Made by a program: the position numbers and the translations under genes
Notes under the pieces: model-generated
Seen by the model: the letters and a program-made list of their open reading frames with translations, nothing else
Told to the model about the DNA's origin: nothing
Databases searched by the model: none
Part shown: positions 11,240 to 22,249 of the stretch, one piece after another
Layout of the letters: every line of letters starts with the position of its first letter
How positions within the stretch are numbered: the first letter of the stretch is position 1
Origin: Anastrepha obliqua
Lineage: Eukaryota; Arthropoda; Insecta; Diptera; Tephritidae
Direction: 5' to 3'
Length of the DNA: 64,000 bases
NCBI RefSeq assembly: GCF_027943255.1
Contig: NC_072893.1
Coordinates: forward strand, 31,952,001-32,016,000

Positions 11240-11490
11240 CTCTATGTAGGTAGGTAGGTAGGTAGGTAGGGTGGCTTTCGCAACGACACACTTAGACCTT
11301 TCGTAGGTCCATTGTGATACCACTGGAGCTTATCCTTTCCCTATGGGTTCCTTTTCAAACCATCCGGTAGCTTTAATAAACGAGCAAAGCTTCATTAGTT
11401 TTAGATGCGCTATGTCCGCTACATCAGTTAAAAATGCCGTGTCAAGAGTGCGCAGCCTCCTCATAGCTAAGCTTTCACACACTTTCCATC
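11240..11490 (-). mobile_element. probable 3' end of another non-LTR element nested in the RTE-like copy
   Basis: Inside the RTE-like copy lies RLRTLDTAFLTDVADIAHLK and KLMKLCSFIKATGWFEKEP, then a stop and a short tail ending in TAGG repeats (11245-11269, so CTAC repeats on the minus strand). A C-terminal tail ending in FIKxTGWF, a UTR containing GGTATCACAATGG, and a simple-repeat 3' end suggest a LINE of the Jockey/I type. A similar UTR phrase follows the element at 13.6-14.26 kb. The boundaries are estimates. Confidence 0.45.
11245..11269. repeat. TAGG microsatellite
   Basis: Roughly six tandem TAGG tetramers, best explained as the 3' simple-repeat tail of a minus-strand LINE insertion. 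Confidence 0.85.
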
Positions 11491-11990
11491 GCCTGCGATA
11501 TTTGCCGTGGCCAATGCGCAAAGGTCCAGAAATCGTACGCAGAATCTTTCGCTCAAAGACTCTAAGGACGCCTCATCTGATATTATCATTGTCCACACTT
11601 CTGCTTCCTTAGAACGGTCATGATGAGAGCTTTGTAAAGTGTTAGTTTTATTCGTCGAGAGAGGACTTTACTACTCAATTGCCTACTTAGCCCAAAGTAG
11701 CACTTGTTGACAAGAGAGATTCTCCGTTGGATTTCAAGGCTTACATTGTTATCGGTGTTAATGCTGGTTCCTACATAAACGAAGTCTCTTACAGCCTCGA
11801 AGTCATAACTGCCAACAGTGACGTTGTTGCCTATACGCGAGTTCGTCGACTCTTTGTTTGATGATAGGATATACTTCGTTTTGTCCTCGCTCACGACCAG
11901 ATTCAGTCGCTTTGCTCTTAATCCATTTATCTTAGGAAGGAGTTTAAAGGGAAAGGTATGATTATAAATCATTGTAACTAGCACTATTAT

Positions 11991-12950
11991 TAGGACTTCA
12001 GGTAGTAATCTGGTTTTTTAAGAAAATAAAATGCGTTTTAATTTTATAGTATTCTAGCATTTCCCAGTGGGCTTCGCACCACCATACATAAAATGTTTTT
12101 TTTATATCGCAAGAAATTTTTCATATTAAGTTTTCTTTATAGAACTCGTAAAATGTTTAAACAGTTGAATTAGTTGATTTTTTTCATTCAACATACTTTC
12201 TAAAGATGTCGCAATAGCCTTTTCTGTACTTTTTTAAAATTTGATTGTGGTGGTTACCTATATACAGGTAAGGTGAAAGAGCCGATAAAAACTTGTAATT
12301 AAACTTTGATTCTTTAATTTCCATTTCAATTTTTTACGCTAAATAAATTATGCTAAAATAAATAAAGTTAAAAATGTTTTTCCAGTTCCTTGAATGCTCC
12401 AGTTTTTATTATATTTTCGTCCAAAATTAATATTAATATAATACACTTACAACCACAACAGTACAACAGAAACGCTCATAAGCGGCTATGTATTTGTTGA
12501 TGTTTTCCCCATACAGGCATTTCGTATGAGAGGAAACCTTTACTCACATAAAATGTCATAACTCAGGAACGGCTGCACCGATTTCAATCAAACTTCACAC
12601 AAACCACCTCCTCAAAGATAGAAAAGAACTCTAAAATTTTTGTGTCAATCGGTAGGGCGATTCTTGAGTTATAAGATTACCAAGGAAATGTAACTTCTTT
12701 TTATATATATAGATTATTATTGACATTAAATAGTATACAAAAACATTTTTTTTTTTACATATTTTTTGTAGTAGTGTGACACCGAAGTAAGCGTCTTAAA
12801 AAAACAATAGGTGGCTTATCAACAGGATTTTGGCCCTTCAAGACATCTGAAACGAAAAAGTTAAACTGATTGTTGGAATGAATTCTTTTTAGTAAAATCT
12901 GTTAGATAATTCCATGGCATTTGCTTTCTGCATGTATCCACCGGGCACGA
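11991..12950. other. non-coding interval with an unclassified repeat-like stretch
   Basis: Mostly AT-rich. The stretch at about 12480-12715 (containing GTCATAACTCAGGAACGGCT and GAGTTATAAGATTACCAAGG, ending in TATATATAGAT) has the feel of a dispersed nonautonomous repeat, possibly Helitron-like at its 3' side. I cannot assign it from one copy. Confidence 0.3.
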
Positions 12951-12959
12951 TTTACATGG

Positions 12960-13255
12960 TCCATTTTATCAATCCAATTTTTGAAATAAATCGATTATTA
13001 ATTGTGCGTCGTTGATGCTTATCTGATTAATTTTTGGAAACAAAAATTCAGTCAGTATGGTTCGATGGTGTGCGCCACTCACCGTAACGGTGGCTCCTTT
13101 CTCATTTCGAAAGAAATAAGAACCGATGCTCCAAAAACTTGGCGAACACATTTTTTTTTTTTTCAAAATAAATTTCCACAATACGAAAGTTTTCTCCGTC
13201 GTTCTACGATTCTTTATGACTTTCCAAACTTTACCGACCAAAAATGTCAACACAG
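12960..13255 (-). mobile_element. mariner-like (DD41D-type) transposase fragment between first and second D
   Basis: The minus strand reads SIGSYFFRNEKGATVTVSGA, then HHRTILTEFLFPKINQISIN. This matches the stretch between the first and second catalytic D in DD41D-type transposases (GxIGPYFF...VTVxGxRYR...FLFP). The following FQQD motif is lost. Related sequence is seen at 53.5 kb (VTVSGERYHSVINDFLMPEI). No terminal repeats were found. Confidence 0.6.
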
Positions 13256-13607
13256 TTTGCCATTCTCAGCTGTGAAACCATAATTTCGATACAAATGCTC
13301 TCGTGCAGTCTAAAACAACAACACCTAATACATTACAAGCGTTTGCTTTTTGGTTTGAGTGATAATTTTGCGCAATTTGGTAATATCAAAAACAGTTTGG
13401 GGAATTTCGAAAAACAAAAGCCTGAAAAGGTCGAAAATAGACGAAAAGATTAAATTTAAGTGAAGCGATATTTTTGGTGAAGAAAATGGAAACAGTTTTT
13501 AACTTCAGTTTCAGTTTGTAACTGAGTTTAAAATTTAAATTATATGCGAGGGGTGTCCAAAAAGCCACTCTTCATATTTCTCAAACAATTTAGATTCTAA
13601 ATAAATT
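13256..13607. other. non-coding interval
   Basis: AT-rich spacer. A phrase GGGGTGTCCAAAAAGCCACT at about 13550 resembles a transposon end, but no partner is visible. Confidence 0.35.
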
Positions 13608-14260
13608 TCATGCTTTGTTGGGTCACCGGCCACTTTGAAGTGGAGGTAAATGAAAGAGCGGATGAGTATGCAAGGAAGGGCTCTGATCTTGCCCTTCAGC
13701 GAGTGATAGGGGACATAAGCATTCCTATAAAGGAACTATACACTGTGATTGACTTGAATATTATCGCGGGAACCAATAGAAGGTGGTCTCTGGCTGCTAA
13801 CTGCAGGGTCTCCAAAACGCTCTGGTCAAAACTGCTTCTTAAAAAGACAAAATGTCTGCTTTGATTCAACAGTTCAACTACCAGCTTCCTCACAGGTGTT
13901 ACAACGGGTCATTGCACTATTGGCACCCTTAGCCGGTAGAATGAGTGTAAATCACAATGACTTCTGCAGCAGTTGTGAAGATGAAGAAGAAATTGAGTGG
14001 GTACAACAACTCCTCTGTGAATGTTCTGCACTTCAAAGAGGCCGTGCTAAATATCTTGGAGATTATTTTTTTAAAGGTCTGGGAAATTTGCAAAATGTCT
14101 CATTGGAGGGACCAGTCGCCTTCTTAGAAAAATCTAAGAGGCTTCAGCGACTTATTTAGGCGATGGAAAGCAAATGCAGGTATCACAATGGGCCTTAGAG
14201 CCATCGAGTGTCTTGTCTTAGGCAAACAAACTGGCTAACCTAATATAACCTAAAGTTAGA
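13608..14260 (+). mobile_element. non-LTR retrotransposon 3' end (RNase H C-terminus and zinc tail)
   Basis: The plus strand starts in the last RNase H motif, WVTGHFEVEVNERADEYARK (the catalytic D of ADE is present), continues to LLLKKTKCLL, then shifts frame into TGVTTGHCTIGTL and GRMSVNHNDFCSSCEDEEEI, and on to VQQLLCECSALQRGRAKYLG. This is the GHC...C-x2-C...L-C-x-C tail of I/Jockey-type LINEs. It ends FLEKSKRLQRLI, followed by a short UTR that includes AACCTAATATAACCTAA. The copy is 5'-truncated and frameshifted at about 13865-13900. Confidence 0.8.
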
Positions 14261-14880
14261 GAAAATATACGAAATTTTACGCATATATAAAAATTTTGAA
14301 TATATTATTAAAACCCGCACTTGAAGTTAAAAACTATCAGGAATATGTTACCGCGATTTACAAGTATTACTTATTTTCGGAAAAATGCCTTCAAAGGCAA
14401 AGTACACAAACGTTTTTAGTTTTCGCACAATACTGTAGTCTGCATGTAACTCACTGGCGGCTCACTTACCTGTCAATAGTTATCAAATGGGCAGCCACTG
14501 GGTGCACAAAGTGCTTTTTTACTACGCCTCAAAAGGCCTTTGAAAACTCATTAAACTGTGGCATTACTTCTTTTGTGCTCCATCATGCATACAAACACAC
14601 ACATTCACATATTTCTCTGTTTTTAGTGCTTTCTGTGTGTGTGTCTAATGTGTAGCTACTTTTATAGGTTCGCTTGCAGCGTCACACTCGGTCACTTAAG
14701 TATTTAACGAGCGCCTTTTGGTTACGTTTCGCTACTTTTTTTATTTATTGTTGATAAAAGCCATGCACACTGGCCAATCTTTTTAATGCTAACGTAAAGC
14801 TCTTCGTCCTTGTCAACAACTTTGGTGGCTCAAAACTTGGCTAGTATCCAAATTGTAGGAATTCACTTTGAAAAGCAGAG
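14261..14880. other. non-coding interval
   Basis: A 119-codon plus-strand open frame (14296-14655) has no family signature and probably opens by chance. No other features. Confidence 0.4.
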
Positions 14881-14884
14881 CACT

Positions 14885-15235
14885 GGCGCCATCAACGGTA
14901 CTTATTTCTTTCGAAATGGCGAAACTATCGTTGAATGGCGCGCACTATCGAACCATGATGACTGAATTTTTCATTTCAATTCCCAAAAAATAATTAGCTA
15001 AACATCGACGACATATGGTTCCAACAAGACAACGCGTCTTGCCAAGCAGCGCACTCAACAATCGATGTATTGCAATATTCAAGCCACCGTTGACGCTATA
15101 CGGCCAGATTTTTTGGAAAAAGTAGTCAAAAATTGGACTGATCGAATGGGTCATGTAATTCGCAGCATCGGCGGACTTATGTCGGATGTCATGTTGAAAA
15201 AACAAATTTTATGAAATTATCTACCAGATTACAAT
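14885..15235 (+). mobile_element. mariner-like transposase fragment with internal deletion
   Basis: In changing frames the plus strand reads an IVEW/RYRTMMTEFF-like stretch, then DDIWFQQDNASCQAAHSTID (second catalytic D in FQQDN), then a jump to the C-terminal region ATVDAIRPDFLEKVVKNWTD and RMGHVIRSIGGLM. The segment with the third D is deleted. It resembles the DD41D-type group but is diverged from the other families here. No terminal repeats were found. Confidence 0.6.
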
Positions 15236-15416
15236 AAAAAACATCATGCTAGAAATATTTCTGTTTTCTATTATCCTTTTAAGTTCTCAATTGCTGAAAA
15301 AAATAACAATACTAAAAAGAATTTTTCGAAAGTAGAAAAACGTGTCTTTCTGCACAAAACTCTCTCAAATTTTTTGTAATTCTATGTCTAAACATAATTT
15401 TAATTTTCCATTATTT
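15236..15416. other. non-coding interval
   Basis: AT-rich spacer between transposon relics. Confidence 0.4.
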
Positions 15417-16588
15417 TTAAGGAGTTAGAGGTAGTCAGAATTTTCAAACAATTGGAACTCTGGAGCCCGATGGCAAAATTTTAAATGCATTTTTCTCAAA
15501 ACTATGTTTACTGAACTGGTGATCACTGTAACTTAAAAACCGCTTGGTAGATTTCCATAAAATTTATACTGCTTTTGAAAAACATAAGAAACTCGCGCCT
15601 GATCGAAGGATTTTTTTTTTTTCAAAACTTTCGATTTTTTTTAAACAATTAGTTGTCGGTTTTTTTTCTCGAAAATGTGAAAAATAATTCCTGAGGCCGC
15701 CATATTGTTGATTTTGAAAAAAAAAGCTTCGATCAGGCACAAGATTATCTAAAGGGTTTTCCAATAAGAGGTGATATTCTGATATTCAAAGAAAACTGAT
15801 ATTTTTTAATATAAATGATCGAATGTTTATTTCATTATAAAGAGGAAAAATGCCGTTAATAGTGGAAAATAACATCAGGCAAATGACCGCCACGACCACG
15901 CTTACAGGACAATATCCTTTTCATGAAATTTTCCATAAACTAATTGCAAGGTGGCTGCCCTATGTCCTCGATAGCCTCACGAATTACATCTTTGAGGTCT
16001 TGAATCGTCCCTCGGTTGTTGGCGTAGACCTTTTCTTTCACGTGGCCCCAAAGAAAAAAGTCACAAGGTGTTAAATCACAAGATCTCGGTGGACAATTGT
16101 GATCACCTCTTCAAGATTTAACAGGGTCCGGAAACTTTTCCCGTAAATGATCAGTGGATTCGTTGCTTGTGTGGCACGTAGTGCCGTCTTGTTGAAAATA
16201 AACGTTGTCCAGATCAATACCATCCAATTCCGGCCATAAAAAATCGTTAATCACATCTCGATAGCGCAAGCCATTCACCACAAACACGCGTTATTGGAAA
16301 ACCCTTTATTAATAAATCTAACTTCTCTTGTCCGATTGATCTTAAAGGAATCTCCAAGGAATTGTGATGATCACCGCAAGGGACTTCTGGGGCACCCCAC
16401 AAACAGCGATAACTTTTAGAGTTATTAATTGTTTTTTTTTTTTTTTTTTTAATTTTGCTTAAGTTACGTCGAAATATGATGTATTAATGTTATGTTTTTA
16501 TTTTTGGAAAATATACCAATTCACTAGCAAAAAAACATTACTGAAAGTCAGAATTTTTTCGGTCCTCTGACTCCCCCTAACCCCTTAA
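15417..16588. mobile_element. TTAA-flanked nonautonomous element (piggyBac-like TSD), family 1
   Basis: TTAA at 15417-15420 and at 16585-16588 bound inverted ends GGAGTTAGAGGTAGTCAGA and, on the complement, GGGGTTAGGGGGAGTCAGA (16 of 19 match). TTAA target duplication is the hallmark of piggyBac-type transposition. The interior has no transposase, only A/T-rich sequence with phrases seen in the other TTAA elements here (a TTTCTCAAAACTATG-like phrase and GCCGCCATATTG). A mariner derivative is nested inside, so this element is older. Confidence 0.6.
15752..16306 (-). mobile_element. DD41D-type mariner deletion derivative (GGGTTTTCCAATA family), C-terminal-half copy 1
   Basis: Inverted ends AAGGGTTTTCCAATAAGAGG and its complement are flanked by TA. 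The minus-strand interior begins next to the 5' terminal repeat with an RYRDVINDFLWPELDG-like stretch, then DNVYFQQDGTTCHTSNE (second D), a stop, CPPRSCDLTPCDFFLWGHVK (third D; 41 residues lie between the two), and RGRGGHLPDVIFH at the C-terminus. The N-terminal half and first D are deleted. The copy at 59884-60437 shares the junction, so the deletion predates amplification. Confidence 0.88.
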
Positions 16589-19270
16589 GCATTTGCCATT
16601 TGTTTTATTGATTTTTTAATTTCTACAATAAATTTTTAATGTTGAGTAAAATCTTTTTTAATTTCTTCCACTTTAAACAACATTTTTAATTAATTTTTGT
16701 TAGCGTCAGAAACATTTCATGAAAACCCGAAAATTTAGCAAAAGCTTGTCAAACAAAAACTGCTCAAATTGTATAGAGTTCAATGACTAATTTTAATAAT
16801 CTCTCTGAATAATTTATTGTTTCCTTTATTTCTTTTCGGATTTTCAATAAAAAGAAATTTACAATTCGTTCAATGGCATTTTCTATTATTTCTCTCAGCT
16901 ATTTCTTCCGCATCCCTTTGCAAATTTAAATAAATCATTACTTCAATATTTAGCGATTCATACGTCATACAAATAAAATAAATATATATGTATGCATATC
17001 TTACATACTTCCTGAGTAATAATTTGCATATAAAAGCCGCTATAAGCAAACAAATTTGCATACCACTTTCCGAACTTTATTCATGTGTTAGACGATTGGC
17101 CATCTTTCGCCAATTTATAGTAAATTACAAACGGTTTGCAAATGGTTGCTTTGGTACAAAAGCTGGCTGAAAACCATTGAGAGCTATAAAAATGATGATT
17201 GCTTTTTTATTATCAAATCCGAATGGTATTTTTGCATACTTCTCCAAACCTTTCAATACAACAAATTTCTACTATATAAAGCTGAGGTAAAAGCTAAATT
17301 ATTTATAAGAAAAAGTTTGTGTTACGTAATTTACCGCAGTCGCCCACAAAGAAACGAAATTCAATTAAAACCTTAGCTAATACAGAAAACACCAAAGTAA
17401 CGCAAGCGAAAGATGCTGGACTATTAGAAAAACCAGCGTATTTTAATGCCAAATAACCCACAAATAAAATCTTGTTCATGCTAACTGAACTGTACAGACG
17501 CAATAGCGGCAATTTGTTGTTTCCCGCATCTTTTAGTATTTCTTGTTTTCAAATTATATGGACACCAACTGCGGGCAATATCAATTAAATGTCGTATTCT
17601 GCAAAGAGACTTCATTAGTTGGCTGGCGCGTTGACTGAGTCATAATTACTGAATCATTGCTGGACAACAGGGCGTATGCGTTATGTTCCGCCATACCGTC
17701 AATTCTGCCTGCAATGATGACGAAATAAAAATGCGTAGTATTGTCGTTATTTATTGCAAGGCTGTTGCTTAGTTTTATGTTGTCTTTATTATTTTTGCTT
17801 ATTTTACTATTACGAAACTGTGGAATTGCACCCATCCCTCATACAGCGGTAGGCCTAACATAATAATTTGCTGCTGCTGCAACGAAATTTACGACAAAAA
17901 TGTCGTAATGCCATAAATTGTCAGCCGACCAACACTTCACGCAATTTCTTTACTTAACATTTTTAGTTTTTCTTTCATTACGTGGTCTCGTCTTTTTGAC
18001 AAATAAATTAATGCGTGAAGTAGGAAAATATGAAAATGGAAAACTGCAAATCTCGCTGTCTGAACGTTCCTTAAGGCACTTCAAATAAAATAATTAGTAA
18101 CTGGCACTAAAACGATTCAAAAAATGGATGAATACAAAAGTGCAAAATCAAAAAAAAAAACTATGCTGCTAACCTTTCCCTGATTTTCATTGAAATTATT
18201 TAAAATGAAGAAGTCAATCTATTTTTTTTTTCAAAATTGGCATACAGTTTATTTATACATTAAAAAAATATAAATCTTTTTTTTTATTCTAATCATTCAA
18301 AATGGCGGATGTACCGACAATTCTTCCAGGAAAGTCGCAGGGGGACTTCTCAATCGGCGGGCATTGTAGCATTGACCTGAATACAAAACACGAAAAATTT
18401 TTTTTTTATTAATGTCATAATTTCTATATGAATTAAACCAAAATGGAAAAAAAAAATTCGCGGAATAAAATGCTTCAACAAAAAATGAATTTTAGGGCGC
18501 ATTTTCCTACTTTTTTTGCTTCGAAAAAATTATTTTTTCCAAAAATTTTCGAAAACTTGAAACACATAGAAAGTAATATCATAAAAAGGATGTGTACAAC
18601 ATTTCAGGGAGGTCGGTCAATAACTTTTCGAGTTATCGTGTACGCCAATTCGAAAAATATAGTTTTGAGAAAAACGCGTCTAAAGTTGGAATACAACGTA
18701 ACTATACCTCTCCCAGCGCTCGAACGCAAAGAATAGAGTCGTCACGGTTGGCGATCTACTATATAAGAAATACTTTAATTTACGTTCTAAAATTGTTTGA
18801 CATATTCTTAAAGGATCATATTAACATTTTATGAAAACAAACAAAAAATTTTTTTTCGAAATTTTACAGGTATCTGTCCTCTTAAAAGACACAGCTTTTT
18901 GCGCAAAACCTTGTTTTTTGGCTATTCGTAAGCCATGTATGTGCTCGCATGTGCCAGTTTGCCTTTCAGGAAGCGTAAAATTTGTATTTTTTTAATACCA
19001 ACCCCACATTAACTCATTCTACTGCTATTGCGCAAAAATTAATTAAAAATGTATATGTATACAAAGCAACAAATCGCAGAAATATATGAAGAAAAAAATA
19101 GAGAAGTTTGCAAAAACTACATTTCAACAGCCACCAGCGCCAACGCGCGTTTAATGATGATTTTCTTAAGCAATAACTTTAATTATAGCTAGCGCGTTGC
19201 GATATCTTTGTGTGATTGTACACCTTTAAATATCTCTTGTGTATGTCATTATATGATTTAATGCGGGCGT
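16589..19270. other. non-coding interval, with a possible TTAA-type repeat at 18.2-18.9 kb
   Basis: AT-rich with no coding family. The 18.3-18.88 kb stretch has phrases shared with the TTAA elements (ATGGCGGATGTACCGAC, GTTTTGAGAAAAACGCG) and ends near TTAA at 18877, but I could not find its partner end. The open frames at 16.9-17.5 and 17.6-17.8 kb show no recognisable domains. Confidence 0.4.
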
Positions 19271-19276
19271 AATTAT

Positions 19277-19345
19277 ACAAGGTGGCACAAAATTTATCGA
19301 AAGATTTATACTTTTTGCAATTGACATCGTACGTGAATTATATTT
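19277..19345 (+). mobile_element. ACAAGGTGGC MITE, one-ended remnant
   Basis: ACAAGGTGGCACAAAATTTA followed by about 45 bp (to TATATTTGACAG) matches the left part of the element at 59651. The two stay alignable for about 70 bp and then diverge. The matching right end is not visible. Confidence 0.55.
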
Positions 19346-20384
19346 GACAGTTATGAACTGGACAGAAAAGCACTGAAGCGCGTAAAATTCTAACCAAAGA
19401 TTTCCAGCACTCAAAATCAGTTTTTTTTATTTAGTAAAAAGGTTATTCAAAAATAAAAGTGGCGATAAAATTTAATTATATTTTTTAAAGGGGATTTTTT
19501 ATCTGCTGACAAGTACGCCCTCTAATTGTATTTGTTTAGAAACTGATACTCTGAGTTAGCATTTCTTTACTTTGCAACTGCACCTTGGGTACATTTTTAG
19601 AACATTATTTGATAATGACGCTACAAAATTGCCACGCAAACTTTTGAAAATTATCATAGAGGGCAACATCTTTTGGTGAGACGCGGTTCAAAGTTCATCG
19701 AGAAAGCTGAAGATTGAGTGGAGCTTTCAAATTCAAAACAGAGGAAAGTGGAAGAAAAACATTGATTGATTGACATTAAGGGAAAGCAGCTTTAAAAGCT
19801 TACTTATATATATATAAAGAATAAGATCGCAATATCGGTAAAAGTTTTTCAAATGATAATATTGAAAATTATAAAGTAATGTGGATTTTGAGGGCTAGAC
19901 GTCACTTTACACATCTTGGAGGATACAGAAATGTAAACTGTAAACTTTATAACCTGAACGAATTAGAAATCTTAAGTAATTTTTTGGGCAGGTGTTCAAT
20001 TTTGAAAAGAATCCGATGCGCAGATTTGCGAAAGCTTTATTTAATATAAGGGGTTGCATACGTCCAGCAGCGCCAAAAATGCGCTAAAAGAAAAACTGTA
20101 GAAAAACAATAGAAATATATATAAGAAAATGTATTTTAATTTTTCTTCACAAAAGTTAGTATATAAAAAATCACGTGACTCAAAATCCTATAAAAAAAGT
20201 TGCTCCACGGTCTGCATCATTTCTCCTTCAAATGTTGATGGATCTGTAAAAAGTAAAAAAACATCTTCTAAAAAAAAGATGAAACAGACTATAACTGTCG
20301 AGCCAGATTTTTGAATATCGAAAAACTTTGCAATTTACGTCATAAATGTCACACTGTAATTATTTTTACAAAATTTTTAAAGTG
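19346..20384. other. non-coding interval
   Basis: AT-rich sequence. At about 20286-20318 there is a segment (CTGTCGAGCCAGATTTTT) whose inverted counterpart lies at 21261-21290, bracketing the dispersed repeat that follows. Confidence 0.4.
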
Positions 20385-20530
20385 AAACATCTTAGGCGTT
20401 GAGCGAGAATGGAGAGTAAAATTTCAAGGTCATGCAACGTTTTGCGCATTTTCGTTCCGCGAGAGAGAAAAAAGATATAACCTAGAGGAAAAGGAGAAAG
20501 AGAGCTATTCTTGATATATAGTTTTCCTGA

Positions 20531-20690
20531 GTTGTTGATGCTGTAGCAGCATAAACATTCCCTCTACCTACATACGGGGAATGTTGCTGGAGTGACAGTC
20601 CTTGGCCGGATATAAATCTGGGTCGTTTCGGTAACGTAGAACCGACTGTCGTGGAAACGTTTTCCTGAGTCTTTCCTTGTGGTTGCTAAT
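20531..20690 (+). repeat. GTT-associated dispersed repeat (TGTAGCAGCATAAACATTCC type)
   Basis: GCTGTAGCAGCATAAACATT, then GGGGAATGTTGCTGGAGTGA, CAGTCCTTGGCCGGATATAA and GTAGAACCGACTGTCG. Partial copies are at 23265-23330 and, inverted, at 46930-47010. I recall this as a very common tephritid repeat. Confidence 0.65.
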
Positions 20691-21110
20691 TTCTAGGGAG
20701 AAATAACACTGCCTACTTTTTGGCGCTTGTTTCTTGGTACAAACTTGTAGGAAATATATTTTTGGTGCCTACTTTTTGCCGTTGTATTTCCTTGGAGCCT
20801 ACTGTTTGGGGTGTTTTTTGGTCCCAATTTTTTGGCGTTTTTTTTTTGTGCCGACTTTTTGGCGCTTATTTCCGTATCCTGTCTAGTGCTTGTGCGTACT
20901 ATAAAGTGCTATCCATTCCGGCGTCGGATTTATTGGTATTGCCTTGCAGTAATTTGTGCCGCTGCTGCGGTCCTAGAATCGCTGGGCTTGTGCGGGTGAT
21001 AAACGCTCGGAGTAGTGCGCGTTGTTGCCACAGCTTGTGTCCGGCGTTTAGCTACACCGGTCAACCCTTCTCCATTTTTTATAAATTTTTTTTAGTTGTA
21101 TTCTATATAT

Positions 21111-21182
21111 TCTTTCTCTCTCTCTCTCTCTCTTCCACTTTCTCTGTCTCTCTCTCTCATTCCCTCTCGGGTCTCTCCCTCT
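21111..21182. repeat. TC-rich microsatellite
   Basis: Imperfect TC dinucleotide tract inside the dispersed repeat. The equivalent tract is at about 52004-52050 in copy 2. Confidence 0.85.
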
Positions 21183-21479
21183 TTCTTTGTCTGCCTTGAA
21201 AGTTCCACTACTGTTTTGTTCCACTACTGTTACGCTACACGCATTTTTTTAATATAAATATCAAAATCCGGCTCGACAGTCTGCAGAGCAAACACTTTCA
21301 AATATTTAAAAAACCGTTTCAAAAAATATTAAAAACTGTATGAATTATCATGCAGACCATGCCGGAAAAATTAGTTTCGAGAAAAACGAGTTTAAACTTT
21401 CAAGTGCATTTCACACGAGGTCGCGCGCATTTAAAGCAAGAACTTAAAATGAATTTTTCAATTTATTTTGTTAACTTAC

Positions 21480-22165
21480 GTTTAATCTTCCATTCCTGCT
21501 TCATATTGTATGCCTTCCTGATGAGAAAGTAAGCAATTGTTGTTGTTTATTTTTTCCAGTCGACGAGATGTTCTGGCCTCTTTTGTTGCTGCCTTGATTC
21601 GTGCGTGTTTTAGCCAGTTCGAGTTTTCTCCGAGACAATAGTGGTACCCCTCATATCCAATTTTTATTCCAAGTAATCTTTCCATTCTTAATAGACTCTC
21701 TGCTCCGTCATTAAAAGTAGATACAGCAACGTTGGTAGCTATTTCAACTACTCTCCGACTACGTGGACTACAATTGGGTGCAATCTTCGAAATAAGACTC
21801 TCATTAAGATTTTGTGTGAATCCACCTAAGCACTTTTCTAGTAATTGTTCGCCACTTACAGATTCATAGATGGATTTTATTGCCTGCAGTTCAATTTCAG
21901 ATAAAGAGGCTTTGTGCCTGTATTCATTAAACGTACCTTCGGCTTTTGCTCTCTGCCAGTCACACCAACTTTCCTCTCCAGGTGGACAATGAAAATGCTC
22001 AGGTTTTTCGTCCGTTGATTATTTATGGTGGAATGTCGCCCGTAAGGCATTTTTCATACTTTGCAGTGAGTCAATATTATTTCTAATTGCCAAAAGGTAA
22101 TAAATAGTTAGCTCGTCTATTAGTTTGGCAGTTAATTTTCCTTTTCCTCCCAAACTAAATCGTTT
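21480..22165 (-). mobile_element. Mutator-like transposase-domain fragment
   Basis: From 22165 the minus strand reads FSLGGKGKLTAKLIDELTIY, AIRNNIDSLQSMKNALRATF, a stop, PEHFHCPPGEESWCDWQRAK, ESVSGEQLLEKCLGGFTQNL, NESLISKIAPNCSPRSRRVV, and MERLLGIKIGYEGYHYCLGE. The HCPxGExSWCxxQ motif, the LxKCLxGxTQNxNES motif and the GKLT...I...YY start are what I recall for the metazoan Mutator-like transposase domain. About 220 codons remain with one stop near 22020. The N-terminus is missing and the C-terminal tail stops at about 21480. A terminal-repeat-like sequence lies just upstream. Confidence 0.7.
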
Positions 22166-22249
22166 GATTTGATTCGTTGTATTTGAATTTTCCTTCCTTT
22201 TATTATAATCATTGTTAGTGTCATAAAATACAAAAAAAAACGAAAAAAA

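Larger units (their letters stand above)
11050..11990 (-). mobile_element. RTE-like non-LTR retrotransposon, RT C-terminus, interrupted
   Basis: From 11984 the minus strand reads RLNLVVSEDKTKYILSS, FVYVGTSINTDNNVSLEIQR, FGLSRQLSSKVLSRRIKL, then a shifted FERKILRTISGPLRIGHGKY. After an interruption (about 11240-11490) it resumes as WKDQVEKDLVSLRVFNFLRL, ending with the NDWRALLNSA-like tail near 11110. This is the order expected downstream of the RT catalytic motif, which is not included. A related copy at 32.7 kb shares the FGLSRQ...SSKV block. Frameshifts make it a fossil. Confidence 0.75.
20385..21245 (+). repeat. long unclassified dispersed repeat, copy 1
   Basis: This repeats at 51049-52110. 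Shared blocks in order: TTTCAAGGTCATGCAACGTT, a purine-rich GAGAGAGAAAAAAGATATAA, CCTTGTGGTTGCTAATTTCT, ACTGCCTACTTTTTGGCGCT, TCGGAGTAGTGCGCGTTGTT, a TC-rich tract, and the end TCTTTGTCTGCCTTGAAAG ... GCTACACGCA. It has no protein match. Copy 1 carries a nested GTT-type repeat (20531-20690) absent from copy 2. It may be a 5' region or LTR of a larger element, or a nonautonomous element. Confidence 0.75.

Noticed and set aside
12480..12715. Helitron 3' end
   Set aside because: Only a vague resemblance of the TATATATAGAT end; no CTRR end, hairpin or second copy in the window.
20720..21199. 159-codon plus-strand frame with TC-rich end
   Set aside because: It lies within the dispersed repeat, its end is the TC microsatellite, and the frame is not kept in the second copy.
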